Source: Variovorax sp. MHTC-1
Lineage (GTDB): Bacteria; Pseudomonadota; Gammaproteobacteria; Burkholderiales; Burkholderiaceae_C
Length of the DNA: 64,000 nt
Direction of reading: 5' to 3'
Assembly: GCF_003984645.1 (NCBI RefSeq)
Contig: NZ_RWKI01000019.1
Location: 1-64,000, forward strand
The notes under the pieces were generated by a model, which was not told where the DNA came from, ran no database searches, and worked only from the letters and a program-made list of their open reading frames with translations. Positions 16,609 through 24,863 of this stretch are shown piece after piece (the first letter of the stretch is position 1; the number at the start of each line of letters is the position of its first letter). The position numbers were made by a program, and so were the translations under genes.

Positions 16609-17244
16609 GTGACAGAGGATTTGTTTGAATCGTCTGTCGAATCGCTGGGCCCGGGCGCAGTGTGGCTGCGTGCTTTTGCGACGCCGCACGAAGCCGCGCT
16701 GCTGGCCGGCGTGAACGAGGTGACGGCGCGGGCGCCGCTGCGCCACATGGTCACGCCGGGCGGCTTTCGCATGTCGGTCGCGATGAGCAACTGCGGCGCG
16801 CTGGGCTGGGTCACAGATCGCACGGGCTACCGCTACGACACGATCGATCCAGAGACCGGCCGGCCCTGGCCGCGCATGCCCAACGCTTTCTCGCAACTGG
16901 CCACCGAGGCGGCCGCCGCGGCCGGCTTCGAGGGCTTCGTGCCCGACGCCTGCCTGGTCAATCGCTACGAAGCAGGCACGCGCCTTTCATTGCACCAGGA
17001 CCGCAACGAGCGCGACATGCGCTGGCCGATCGTCTCGGTGTCGCTGGGCATGCCGGCGGTCTTTCTCTTCGGCGGCGCGAAGCGCACCGACAAGGCGCGC
17101 CGCGTGCCGCTCATGCATGGCGACGTCGTCGTGTGGGGCGGACCGGCGCGGCTCAACTACCACGGCGTGCTGCCGCTGAAGGAGGAGGCGCATCCCGTCG
17201 TCGGCGCTTGCCGCATCAACCTGACGTTCCGCAGGGCGGGTTGA
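16609..17244 (+). CDS. alkB: AlkB DNA/RNA demethylase
   Basis: A 211-residue dioxygenase that removes methyl from 1-methyladenine and 3-methylcytosine using Fe(II) and 2-oxoglutarate. Iron ligands are His-129, Asp-131 (SLHQDRNE) and His-185 (LNYHGV); arginines 202 and 208 in CRINLTFRRAG bind 2-oxoglutarate. The substrate-lid motif NCGALGWVTDRTGYRY is present. I start at the GTG (16609-16611): AAGGAG precedes it and the product then has the size and N-terminus (DLFESS) of classical AlkB. An ATG at 16492 overlapping the previous stop would add 39 residues, but these are encoded by repeat element D. It is the third gene of the ada operon. Confidence 0.94.
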   Translation: MTEDLFESSVESLGPGAVWLRAFATPHEAALLAGVNEVTARAPLRHMVTPGGFRMSVAMSNCGALGWVTDRTGYRYDTIDPETGRPWPRMPNAFSQLATEAAAAAGFEGFVPDACLVNRYEAGTRLSLHQDRNERDMRWPIVSVSLGMPAVFLFGGAKRTDKARRVPLMHGDVVVWGGPARLNYHGVLPLKEEAHPVVGACRINLTFRRAG

Positions 17245-17247
17245 GGA

Positions 17248-17787
17248 TCAGGCAGCGGGCGGCTGGATGTGGTACGAGATCCGCCCCGCCGGCAGATAGA
17301 ACAGCGCGATGACGGCACCCCCCTTTGCCTCGGGATAGTGATGGCTCCCGGGGGCTGGCGCGGTCCACCCGCCGTGGCACCAGCCGTTCGGCCCGGCCAG
17401 CGCCGCGCCTTCGTCGAGCGGGATCACCATGTTGAACTCCCCGTACGGATGCGCGTGGTAGTCGCCGCGGAAGCTGCCTTCGGGATTGCCCTGCGTGTTG
17501 CCGGTGCTGTCCATGTACACGGCGGTGATGCTGAAGCCGAGCGTCTCGGGCGTTGCTTCGCAGATCCGGCTGCGACGGTAGTGCCGGCCCCGGATCTCGA
17601 CGTTGGCAGCCCATCCGTCGCGCACGCCGGCCTTCACCAGCGCCGCCAGTTCGTCATAGAGCGCACTGCCGGGGCCGTACTTCGCGTTCAGCCATTGCTC
17701 GACCTCGGTGCCTGCGGTCATGTCCTGGATCTCCGCCAGGAAGGGCAGGCTCGCGGCGATGAGTGTTTCTCGATCGGTCATGGCCAT
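17248..17787 (-). CDS. DUF4863 protein, probable 4-hydroxylaminobenzoate lyase
   Basis: A 179-residue cupin-like protein of the DUF4863 family, to my knowledge the family of PnbB, which converts 4-hydroxylaminobenzoate to protocatechuate and ammonia. Visible are RGDYHAHPYGEFNMVIPLDEGAAL and GWTAPAPGSHHYPEAKGG, with several histidines and acids that could bind metal in a double-stranded beta-helix. The start codon overlaps the stop of the upstream binding-protein gene (TAATG), so they are co-translated. A nitroreductase and a LysR regulator lie on the other side of the shared promoter region, matching the pnbA/pnbR/pnbB set. The family call is good; the substrate is inferred. Confidence 0.78.
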   Translation of the reverse strand: MAMTDRETLIAASLPFLAEIQDMTAGTEVEQWLNAKYGPGSALYDELAALVKAGVRDGWAANVEIRGRHYRRSRICEATPETLGFSITAVYMDSTGNTQGNPEGSFRGDYHAHPYGEFNMVIPLDEGAALAGPNGWCHGGWTAPAPGSHHYPEAKGGAVIALFYLPAGRISYHIQPPAA

Positions 17788-18779
17788 TACTCGTCCGCCT
17801 TGAAACCGGAGGCCTCGACGACGGGCTTCCATCGCTCCCGTTCGGCCGCGATGAGTTGCGCGTACTCGGCCGAGCCGAGGTAGGTCGCTTCGAGCCCGAT
17901 CTGCTCCAGGCCGCCGGCCAGCGCCTTGTCGCGGGACGCCGCCTGCGTTGCCGCGGCCAGCGCCGCCACCGTTGCTTCGGGCGTCGAAGCCGGCGCGAAG
18001 ACGCCGTAGCTTTCCAGGCCTGCCACCGTGCCGAAACCCTGCTCGGCGAAGGTGGGCACGTCTTTGAGGAAGCGCGAACGCCGCTCGCCCGTCGCGGCCA
18101 GAAGGCGGACCTTGCCGCTGCCGAGGTACTGCAGGAAATCGCCGACGAAACCGAGGTAGGCCGGAACCTGTCCGCCGAGCAGGTCCTGCATGGCGGGCGC
18201 GGAGCCACGATAGGCCACGTGCGTGAGCGGCACGCCTGCGGCCTGAGAGAAGCGATAGCCCAGGAACTGCGCCAGCGATCCGGCGGCGGGCGATGCGTAG
18301 GTCCGCCCGGTGTCGTGGGCCTTCAGCCAGCGAACATAGTCGGCAAGCGTCCTGATCTCGGACGGCAGCGCGCTGCTGATCGCGAGTACGCAGGTCGCAG
18401 ACGCGAGCAAGGCGACGGGGCGAAGGTCTTTGACCGGATCGTAGGAGAGCTTGGCGTACACGTGCGGGTAGATCGTCATCGCCGAGGTGTGAGTGCAAAG
18501 AACCACGCTGCCGTCGGCGCGCTCTCGCTTGAGTTGGCCGTTCGCGATTCTTCCGGCGGCGCCCGGCCGGTTGTCGACGACGTAGGCGCGGTTCTGCGCC
18601 TTCCATGCCTCCGCAAGGCGGCGCGCGGTCTGGTCCAGCGTGCCGCCGGGCGGATAGCCGACGACGATTCGGCCGACGCCGCCGTCGGCTTGTGCGTGTG
18701 CCAGTGTCGGAAGGCCGGCCAGAGCCGGCGCGAGGCAGGACACATACTTGGCGAAACTTCGTCTGGAAAGATCGGTCAT
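17787..18779 (-). CDS. Bug-family (tripartite tricarboxylate) solute-binding protein
   Basis: A 330-residue periplasmic binding protein of the Bug/TctC family. The signal sequence MTDLSRRSFAKYVSCLAPAL has a twin-arginine-like SRRSFAK and cleavage after AHA. Typical Bug motifs are RIVVGYPPGGTLDQTAR at the mature N-terminus, VVDNRPGAAGRIA, and HVAYRGSAPAMQDLLGGQV in the middle, with a C-terminal GLEATYLGSAEYAQLI. No TctA/TctB membrane genes are nearby, which is usual for orphan Bug proteins. Placement between a PnbB-like lyase and its LysR regulator suggests it captures an aromatic acid such as nitrobenzoate, by inference. The frame is open upstream, but only this ATG gives a signal peptide. 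Confidence 0.9.
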   Translation of the reverse strand: MTDLSRRSFAKYVSCLAPALAGLPTLAHAQADGGVGRIVVGYPPGGTLDQTARRLAEAWKAQNRAYVVDNRPGAAGRIANGQLKRERADGSVVLCTHTSAMTIYPHVYAKLSYDPVKDLRPVALLASATCVLAISSALPSEIRTLADYVRWLKAHDTGRTYASPAAGSLAQFLGYRFSQAAGVPLTHVAYRGSAPAMQDLLGGQVPAYLGFVGDFLQYLGSGKVRLLAATGERRSRFLKDVPTFAEQGFGTVAGLESYGVFAPASTPEATVAALAAATQAASRDKALAGGLEQIGLEATYLGSAEYAQLIAAERERWKPVVEASGFKADE

Positions 18780-18874
18780 CGCGGTGCTCCGTGTGATGCG
18801 TGGCTGCACATTGCCACCGCGGCTTCGACATCGGAAGCGATGAATCTGCAACAGGAAAATGCACGAGGTGCAAG

Positions 18875-19879
18875 ATGAAAAGAACCCAGGCACCGCTCAG
18901 TCCCAAGCGCATCGACCTGAATCTTCTGCGCGTGTTCGACGCCGTCTTCGAGGACCGGAACCTTCTTCGCGCCGGCAAGCGGCTGCACCTCAGCCAGTCG
19001 GCGATCAGCCATGCCTTGTCGCGCCTGCGCGAGGCCTTGCAGGACGAACTGTTCGTGCGCACGGCCAAGGGCATGGAGCCCACGGCGCGTGCCCTCGCCA
19101 TGGCGACGCCGCTGCGCGAAGCCGTGCGCGCCATCCACGACACGCTGGGCGTCCAGCCTTTCGAGCCGGCGACGACCACGCGCAGGTTCGTGGTGGCGGC
19201 CAACGACTACGTCACCTCGGTCCTGCTGACGAAGCTGGCGCGCCGCATGGGCGATGCGGCGCCGTCGTCCGATCTGGTCGTGCGGCCGGCGACGCGGCTC
19301 GACCTGGCCGAGCAAATCGACGTCGGGCGCATCGACATCGCGCTGGGCATCTTCGCCGACGTTCCGGGCCGGTTCCAGAGCGCGCGGCTGTGGATCCAGC
19401 AGGACGTGCTCGTGTTTCGCAAAGGCCATCCGCTCGCGCGCCGCAAGCCGCGGACCGAAGATCTGGCCGCGTTCCCGCTGCTGACGGTGTCGCTCGGCGG
19501 CCAGGAGGAAGGGGCGGTCAGCGGCTACATCGTCGAGCGCGGATTGGCGCGCCAGTCGGAGATGTTCGATCGTTCGGCGCTGGAGGATGCGTTGGCGGCC
19601 GCCGGAAGGCGCCCCCACTACCGGATCACGGTGCCGCATTCGCTGGCCGTGCCCGATCTTCTGCAAGGCAGCGACATGATCTCTATCGTGCCGGCGCCAC
19701 TCGCTCAGGCCTTTCTCGCGCGGCGCGACCTGTTGGCAAAGCCCTTGCCCTACGCGGCGCAGCACGCCACCGTGCGCGCCATATGGCACCGGCGGGACGA
19801 GCACGATCCCGCGCATCTTTGGCTCAGGGAGCAGCTGGTCGAACTCTCGGGTGTTCAGGATCTTGCGCTTCGTGCATGA
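18875..19879 (+). CDS. LysR-family regulator of the nitrobenzoate-type cluster
   Basis: A 334-residue LysR activator. The N-terminal HTH (about 15-75) includes LNLLRVFDAVFEDRNLLRAGKRLHLSQSAISHALSRLR (only the start and end matter: LNLLRVF and QSAISHALSRLR), in the style of the NodD/NahR/PnbR branch. The C-terminal ligand domain starts near 105 (RRFVVAANDYV). The ATG at 18875 has GAGGTG just upstream; the frame continues upstream without similarity. It is divergent from the Bug gene and 55 bp ahead of the nitroreductase in the same direction, so it can control both sides. An aromatic acid is the likely inducer. Confidence 0.9.
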   Translation: MKRTQAPLSPKRIDLNLLRVFDAVFEDRNLLRAGKRLHLSQSAISHALSRLREALQDELFVRTAKGMEPTARALAMATPLREAVRAIHDTLGVQPFEPATTTRRFVVAANDYVTSVLLTKLARRMGDAAPSSDLVVRPATRLDLAEQIDVGRIDIALGIFADVPGRFQSARLWIQQDVLVFRKGHPLARRKPRTEDLAAFPLLTVSLGGQEEGAVSGYIVERGLARQSEMFDRSALEDALAAAGRRPHYRITVPHSLAVPDLLQGSDMISIVPAPLAQAFLARRDLLAKPLPYAAQHATVRAIWHRRDEHDPAHLWLREQLVELSGVQDLALRA

Positions 19880-19934
19880 CGATCTTGCTCAATGTTCACT
19901 GGATGGCGAATACGCGCTGGGGCAACATCGCGGC

Positions 19935-20660
19935 ATGATGAACGCAGATCGTCCCGTGGTGGCGGAAGGGTCCACCGTATGCAGCGTCGTGGAGGCCCTG
20001 ATCCGATCGCGCCGGACGGTCCGCGCCTTCCGGCCGACGCCGGTTCCGAAGTCCGAGGTGGCGGAGATCCTCGACGTCGCACGTTGCGCGCCGAGCAACT
20101 CGAACACGCAGCCCTGGTCGGTCCATGTCCTGGCAGGCGAGCCCAAGCGCCTGTTGAGCGAGGCCCTGTCGCTGTCGCATGAGCGCAATGAGCTGCCGCC
20201 TTCGCGGCACTTCCCGGACGATCTGCCGGCCGCCTGCGTGTCGCGGCAGGCCGACTTCGGCGCCCGGTACTACGCGGCGCTCGGGATCGATCGCAACGAT
20301 GCGGCGGCTCGCAACCGGCAATCGGGGCGCAACCTTTGCTTCTTCGATGCGCCGGTCGGGCTCATCTTCACCATCGACAGCCGCCTGACGAAGCACAGCT
20401 GGGCGGATTGCGGCATGTTCCTGCAGACGCTGATGATTGCCGCCAAGGCCAGGGGCCTCGATACCTGCCCGCAGGTTTCGTTCGTGCGCTACGAGTCGCT
20501 CATTTCGGAGTTTCTTCACCTGCCGCCCACCCAGTCGGTCGTCTGCGGCATGTCGCTAGGCTACGCGGACGCCGATGCGGTGGTGAACGATCTGGGGATG
20601 CCGAGGGAGCCGGTCGAGAATTTCTCGGTCTTCTGGGGCTTCGAGGATGCAGGTGGCTAG
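19935..20660 (+). CDS. Nitroreductase-family flavoprotein (possible nitrobenzoate reductase)
   Basis: A 241-residue FMN-dependent NAD(P)H oxidoreductase. The flavin-binding N-terminus reads RSRRTVRAFRPTPVPKSEV and APSNSNTQPWSV, and a C-terminal segment GLDTCPQVSF followed by VVCGMSLGYAD completes the fold. It most resembles one-component nitroreductases that take aromatic nitro groups to hydroxylamines. With the PnbB-like lyase gene across the regulator, the likely reaction is 4-nitrobenzoate to 4-hydroxylaminobenzoate, by context. Two consecutive ATG codons (19935, 19938) are possible starts. Its stop codon shares CTAG with the stop of the convergent hydrolase gene. Confidence 0.87.
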   Translation: MMNADRPVVAEGSTVCSVVEALIRSRRTVRAFRPTPVPKSEVAEILDVARCAPSNSNTQPWSVHVLAGEPKRLLSEALSLSHERNELPPSRHFPDDLPAACVSRQADFGARYYAALGIDRNDAAARNRQSGRNLCFFDAPVGLIFTIDSRLTKHSWADCGMFLQTLMIAAKARGLDTCPQVSFVRYESLISEFLHLPPTQSVVCGMSLGYADADAVVNDLGMPREPVENFSVFWGFEDAGG

Positions 20661-22291
20661 CGCGCCGGCTGCGACGAAGGCTCCCACGAATCGGGCGTGG
20701 TCGCGACCAGCGACTTGAGATCGGACCACGGCTTGGCATCGGGCACGCGCGTGCCGCCGGTGACCACGCGTTTCGCGAAGGCCACCATGCGTTGCTGCAT
20801 GTAGGCCAGGTCGGCCGGCGCCCAAGTCTCCATCGAATGCGGTCCGCGGGCCACCACGATCTCCTTCGGGCCGCGGATGCGGTCGTAGGCGGCGATCGTG
20901 CCTTCGACGCTCTCGGCGCGGTCCCACAGTCCCTTGCCGAAGAAGGCCGCCGGCCAGCGGTCCATGCCCGCGAGCGTGGCCGAGCTCGGATAGAAGACGA
21001 TGTGGTGCTCAGCCGCCATGCCGGCCGCGAAGAGGTTGCGATCGGCCAGGTCGGGCGATGCCGGCACATAGCCCGCACCGCTCGCGAAGGAGGCAAGCAG
21101 GATCGCGCCCTTGATGTTCTTCAGGCCTTTCGGCGGCGCGCAGCGCACGATCGGCATGTCGTAGCCGCACGACTCGGCGAAGTTCTTCGTCATGGCCCAG
21201 GCGGTGGACATCGAGCCGCGCGAATAGCCGCCGAGGATGATCGGGATCCGGTCGGCCTTCATGCCCGCGAGCAGGCGGCCGCCGGCCGCGTCGCCTTCGA
21301 GCAGCTGGCCAGTGGGCGTCAGCATGCGCATGCCGCGGCCGCTCTCGAGCTGTTCGAGCACGCGGAACACGTCCTCGCCCTGTTCAAGGGTGTGGGTGTC
21401 GCTGAAGCCGCCCGAGAGCCCTTCGCCGCGCCGGTCGTAGCTCAACACGTCGAAGCCGGCGGCGTTCAGCGCATGCAGGTTCTCGCGCCACCAGCGCTGG
21501 CCCATGCTCTCGGTGGTGGCGTTGGGGAAGGCGATGCCCACCGTCCTGCCGGTGGCCGGATCGATGCGGTAGGGCTTTTCATCCGGGTGCTGGATTGCGG
21601 TGAGCTGGCCGCTGCCGCCACTTGCCATGACGACCAGCGCGCGCAGCTTGCCGCCCTTGCCGTCATCCACGCCGGCACCCTCGAGGTACCAGCCGCGCAG
21701 CTTGATCGTGTCCTGCATCCTCAGTGCGATGCGCTCGAAGCTGTCGCGCGGCGCGCTGAATTCGACCGTGTAGGCGTGCGGCTCGGCCTCGGCGATCGAT
21801 TCGTTGTACGGCGCCTTGGCGAAGAAGGCCGGCCGCCGGATCTGCCGCAGGTCGACCTCGCCGTCGGGATCGATCCTGCCCGAGGGATCGACCACGCCGG
21901 TCGAGCGCGTCGCGCGCTCCTTGTTGGGCGGCAGCCAGCGCTGCATCTGCGCATCGATGCGGCGGAAGCAGGCGGCGTCGGCCTTGCAGGCGCTCCAGCG
22001 CGACCTGAGCTTGGCATCGGTGAATTCGTCGACGTGGTAGTCGCGGCCAGCGTAGTTCTTCGGCGGGTGGTTCGCGCTCGGCAGAAACGGAACGCAGACC
22101 GTGCCGCCGCTTGCGCGCGGCAAGCTGTAGCCGGGCAGCTCGGCGTTGCGGTCGGCGCCGACGCGCGCGGTGCAGTCGGTGGGCGGCGGCGCGGCGCGGG
22201 CTTCGCGCGGCGGCGCGTTGTTCAGCGTGCATCCAGCCAGTCCAACGAAGGCCGCGAGGATGCAGCCGGCGGCGCACGAGGGCCTCGTCAT
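20657..22291 (-). CDS. Lipoprotein alpha/beta-hydrolase-fold protein
   Basis: A 544-residue predicted lipoprotein: a short signal ends in the lipobox VGLAGC (Cys near 21). An N-terminal region of about 170 residues has paired cysteines (DC, ACKADAACFRR). A hydrolase domain follows, with VLSYDRRGEGLSGG and the nucleophile elbow GGYSRGSMST (Ser of GYSRG). Near the C-terminus PKEIVVARGPHSMETW supplies a probable catalytic His. I do not recognise a named family beyond alpha/beta hydrolase. It is followed, with a 4-base overlap at its start, by the stop of the upstream metallo-hydrolase gene, so the two are one operon. Its substrate is unknown. Confidence 0.8.
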   Translation of the reverse strand: MTRPSCAAGCILAAFVGLAGCTLNNAPPREARAAPPPTDCTARVGADRNAELPGYSLPRASGGTVCVPFLPSANHPPKNYAGRDYHVDEFTDAKLRSRWSACKADAACFRRIDAQMQRWLPPNKERATRSTGVVDPSGRIDPDGEVDLRQIRRPAFFAKAPYNESIAEAEPHAYTVEFSAPRDSFERIALRMQDTIKLRGWYLEGAGVDDGKGGKLRALVVMASGGSGQLTAIQHPDEKPYRIDPATGRTVGIAFPNATTESMGQRWWRENLHALNAAGFDVLSYDRRGEGLSGGFSDTHTLEQGEDVFRVLEQLESGRGMRMLTPTGQLLEGDAAGGRLLAGMKADRIPIILGGYSRGSMSTAWAMTKNFAESCGYDMPIVRCAPPKGLKNIKGAILLASFASGAGYVPASPDLADRNLFAAGMAAEHHIVFYPSSATLAGMDRWPAAFFGKGLWDRAESVEGTIAAYDRIRGPKEIVVARGPHSMETWAPADLAYMQQRMVAFAKRVVTGGTRVPDAKPWSDLKSLVATTPDSWEPSSQPAR

Positions 22292-23361
22292 CCGCGGGTC
22301 TCCCTCATCGCCAAGGCGCGAGGTGCGAGCTTTCTCGTCTCGCCGATCGCCATCACGAAGAATTCGTCCTCCGGCATGCCGCGCGCCGCTCGCAATTCGG
22401 CCAGCTTTCGCGGGGGCTCATCGAGCGACTCGTCGGTCAGCTCGAAGGTGCCCCAGTGCACGCCGAGCGAACGCTTGGCGCCGAGGTCGTCATGGATCGG
22501 CAGCGCCTCCTCGACATTCACATGCTGCGCGCTCATGAACCAGCGCGGCGCGTAGGCGCCGATGGGCAGCAGGGCGATGTCGAAGCCGCCGCCTCGCTCT
22601 TTCGTCTGCCGGCTTTCGAAGTGGCGGCGGATGTCGCTGAAGTCGCGCGAGTAGCCGGTGTCGCCGGCAAAGAGCAGATGGCAGTCCGGCGCGAGCACGG
22701 CGAAGCCGCCCCACAGGGTGGCCAGCGCATCGCGCGGGCCGCGCGAGGACCAGTGCTGCGCCGGGACCAGCACGACATCGGCCTCGCCCTGCGGCGTCGC
22801 GATGCGGTGGCTGTCCCACCAATCCAGCTCCACGGCATGCCGGATGCCCTGCGCCCTGAACCATGGCTCGAGGCCCAGCGGCACGACGAAGAGCGGCGGA
22901 CCGCCGGGCTGGCGATTCAGCGCGTTCACCGAGGCGGAATCGAGATGGTCGTAGTGGTTGTGCGAGACCAGCACCAGGTCCACGTGCGGCAGCGCGCGCA
23001 GCGCGATGCCGGGCGGCACATGGCGCCGCGGCCCCGCGAACTGCACGGGCGAGGCGCGCTCGGAGAACATCGGGTCGGTCAAGAGCGTGAGGCCGCCGAG
23101 CTGTGCCATCACGGTCGAATGGCCGATCCAGGTGAGGGCCGGCGCCATCTGCGCGCCGGCCTGTGCATTGGCGTGCAGCCACGGCAGATCGGGCGCCACC
23201 TGCGGGATGGACGCGAGCGGCGGGCGGGGCAGGCCGGCGCGCGCGGCCTCGCGGCGCCATCGCAGCAGCTCGGCGAGGCTCTTGGGCTGGAACTCGATGT
23301 AATTGTTCTGGAAGCCGCGCGCGCGATGGTGCGGCTTGCCGGGGTCGGGGAGCGAAGACAT
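22288..23361 (-). CDS. Metallo-beta-lactamase-fold hydrolase (NAPE-PLD/UlaG-like)
   Basis: A 357-residue metal-dependent hydrolase. Motifs in order: LTWIGHSTVMAQLGGLTLLTDPMF, the metal site SHNHYDHLD (HxHxDH), VLVPAQHWSSRGPRD, and FAGDTGYSRDF. The combination of the GHST start, WSSRGPRD and DTGYS is typical of the branch related to N-acylphosphatidylethanolamine phospholipase D. It overlaps the lipoprotein hydrolase gene by four bases and lies 25 bp downstream of the PAS-LuxR regulator gene. A phospholipid or N-acyl substrate is plausible but only inferred. Confidence 0.87.
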   Translation of the reverse strand: MSSLPDPGKPHHRARGFQNNYIEFQPKSLAELLRWRREAARAGLPRPPLASIPQVAPDLPWLHANAQAGAQMAPALTWIGHSTVMAQLGGLTLLTDPMFSERASPVQFAGPRRHVPPGIALRALPHVDLVLVSHNHYDHLDSASVNALNRQPGGPPLFVVPLGLEPWFRAQGIRHAVELDWWDSHRIATPQGEADVVLVPAQHWSSRGPRDALATLWGGFAVLAPDCHLLFAGDTGYSRDFSDIRRHFESRQTKERGGGFDIALLPIGAYAPRWFMSAQHVNVEEALPIHDDLGAKRSLGVHWGTFELTDESLDEPPRKLAELRAARGMPEDEFFVMAIGETRKLAPRALAMRETRG

Positions 23362-23386
23362 GGTTTCGGATCGTGCCGTAGCCGGC

Positions 23387-23974
23387 TTAGCCGGCGATGA
23401 GCTTCTGCACCAGCTCCGCAGTGGTCGCCGCTGCGTACTTGCGCATCAGCCGCGCGCGGTGGATCTCGACCGTGCGGTGGCTGATGCCGAGCGCCTTGCC
23501 GATTTCCTTCGAGGTCGAGCCCTGCATCACCTGGGCCGCCACCTCGCGTTCGCGCGGCGTGAGCTCGGCCTTCGCCGAGCGTCGCGAGCCCAGGTCCTCG
23601 AAGGTCCAGATGCCGGCCTCGTGCGGGGCCGCGCGGTTGAGCGCCTGGCCGCTCACGTGGCACCAGAAGGTCTCGCCCGCGAAGACGCCATGCAGGCTGC
23701 CGACCCTTCTCATCATGCGGTTGTCGGCATAGCGGCCGCTCGCGTTGAGAATGGGCTCCATGCGCTTGCCGATGCGCTCGAATTCGGCGACGCTCGGGTA
23801 GAGCACGCGAAACGATTCGCCGATCAGTTCATCCGGCGTGGTTCCGAACATCTCGCACAGGCGCGCGTTGCAGTCGATGATGATGCGGTGGCGCGACAGC
23901 ACCATGCCCACCGGCGCCTGCTCGAAGGCGAGCCGGTAGTCGATCGAGTGCAAAAGAGTGTCGGGTGTGTCCAT
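23387..23974 (-). CDS. PAS-LuxR transcriptional regulator
   Basis: A 195-residue one-component regulator with an N-terminal PAS domain (about 10-125, beginning AFEQAPVGMVLSRHRIIIDCNARLCEMFG; key part APVGMVLS) and a C-terminal GerE/LuxR HTH (about 135-195: LTPREREVAAQVMQGSTSKEIGKALGISHRTVEIHRA, key part EIGKALGISHRTVEIH). There is no receiver phosphorylation site, so the PAS domain likely binds a ligand. It is divergent from scoA, and a perfect palindrome lies between them at 23981-24006. Regulation of the scoAB operon is the natural guess. Confidence 0.88.
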   Translation of the reverse strand: MDTPDTLLHSIDYRLAFEQAPVGMVLSRHRIIIDCNARLCEMFGTTPDELIGESFRVLYPSVAEFERIGKRMEPILNASGRYADNRMMRRVGSLHGVFAGETFWCHVSGQALNRAAPHEAGIWTFEDLGSRRSAKAELTPREREVAAQVMQGSTSKEIGKALGISHRTVEIHRARLMRKYAAATTAELVQKLIAG

Positions 23975-23980
23975 TACGAA

Positions 23981-24006
23981 ATACTACGTATGCCTGTACG
24001 TAGTAT
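23981..24006. promoter_or_regulatory. Perfect palindromic operator between PAS-LuxR regulator and scoA
   Basis: ATACTACGTA (23981-23990) and TACGTAGTAT (23997-24006) are exact reverse complements separated by 6 bp. The site begins 7 bp upstream of the regulator start codon and ends 40 bp before scoA. It fits a LuxR-type dimer. Exact 10-bp arms in GC-rich DNA are unlikely by chance. Confidence 0.75.
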
Positions 24007-24046
24007 CGTCTCAGGCGCTTCATCAACCATTTCCGAACGAGGAACC

Positions 24047-24862
24047 ATGGCCAACAAGATCTACCCCTCCGCCGACGCAGCGCTCAAGGGCGTCGTGGCC
24101 GACGGCCAGACCCTCGCGGTCGGCGGCTTCGGCCTTTGCGGCATTCCCGAGGCGCTGATCGACGCGCTGCACGATTCGGGCGTCAAGAACCTGACCTGCA
24201 TCTCCAACAACGCCGGCGTCGACGGCTTCGGCCTCGGCAAGCTGCTCGGTACGCGCCAGATCAAGAAGATGATCGCGAGCTACGTGGGCGAGAACAAGGA
24301 GTTCGAGCGCCAGTACCTGGCCGGCGAGCTCGAGCTCGAATTCACGCCGCAGGGCACGCTGGCCGAGAAGCTGCGCGCGGGCGGCGCCGGCATTCCGGCC
24401 TTCTTCACCAAGACCGGCGTCGGCACGATGGTGGCCGAGGGCAAGGAGCTGCGCGAGTTCGAGGGCGAAACCTACGTGATGGAACGCTCGCTGGTGCCCG
24501 ACGTGGCGCTGGTCAAGGCCCACGTGGCCGACAAGTCGGGCAACCTGCGCTTCCGCCTCACGGCGCGCAACTTCAACCCGGCCGCCGCGATGGCCGGAAA
24601 GGTCTGCATCGTCGAGGTCGAGAAGATCGTCGAAGTCGGCGAGATCGCGCCTGACGACATCCACCTGCCGGGCATCTACGTGCACCGCATCGTGCTCAAT
24701 GCCAAGCCCGAGAAGCGCATCGAGAAACGCACCGTGAGCGCGGCGGCGCCGGTCGATGCGGCAGCCGCCAAGGTCGAGGCCCAGGCTGCGATCGCGCAGG
24801 CGGCGGTGGGCAGCGAAGTGCCGGAGCCGGTCAAGAACAACACCAACATCAAAGGAGCCTGA
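24047..24862 (+). CDS. scoA: 3-oxoacid CoA-transferase subunit A
   Basis: A 271-residue alpha subunit of a class I CoA-transferase, which moves CoA from succinyl-CoA to a 3-oxoacid such as acetoacetate. Family marks are the CoA-binding GGFGLCGIP near residue 25, KNLTCISNNAG, the IKKMIASYVGENKEFERQYL region and GGAGIPAFFTKTGVGT. After about residue 225 there is an Ala-rich tail longer than usual (AAAPVDAAAAKVEAQAAIAQ). GAGGAACC precedes the ATG. scoB starts one base after the stop codon. The gene is preceded by a palindrome and a divergent PAS-LuxR regulator. Confidence 0.94.
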   Translation: MANKIYPSADAALKGVVADGQTLAVGGFGLCGIPEALIDALHDSGVKNLTCISNNAGVDGFGLGKLLGTRQIKKMIASYVGENKEFERQYLAGELELEFTPQGTLAEKLRAGGAGIPAFFTKTGVGTMVAEGKELREFEGETYVMERSLVPDVALVKAHVADKSGNLRFRLTARNFNPAAAMAGKVCIVEVEKIVEVGEIAPDDIHLPGIYVHRIVLNAKPEKRIEKRTVSAAAPVDAAAAKVEAQAAIAQAAVGSEVPEPVKNNTNIKGA

Positions 24863-24863
24863 C

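Noticed and set aside
18847..18863. TGCA-N9-TGCA just upstream of the LysR start as an operator
   Set aside because: Too short and common in this base composition; not supported by a second site.
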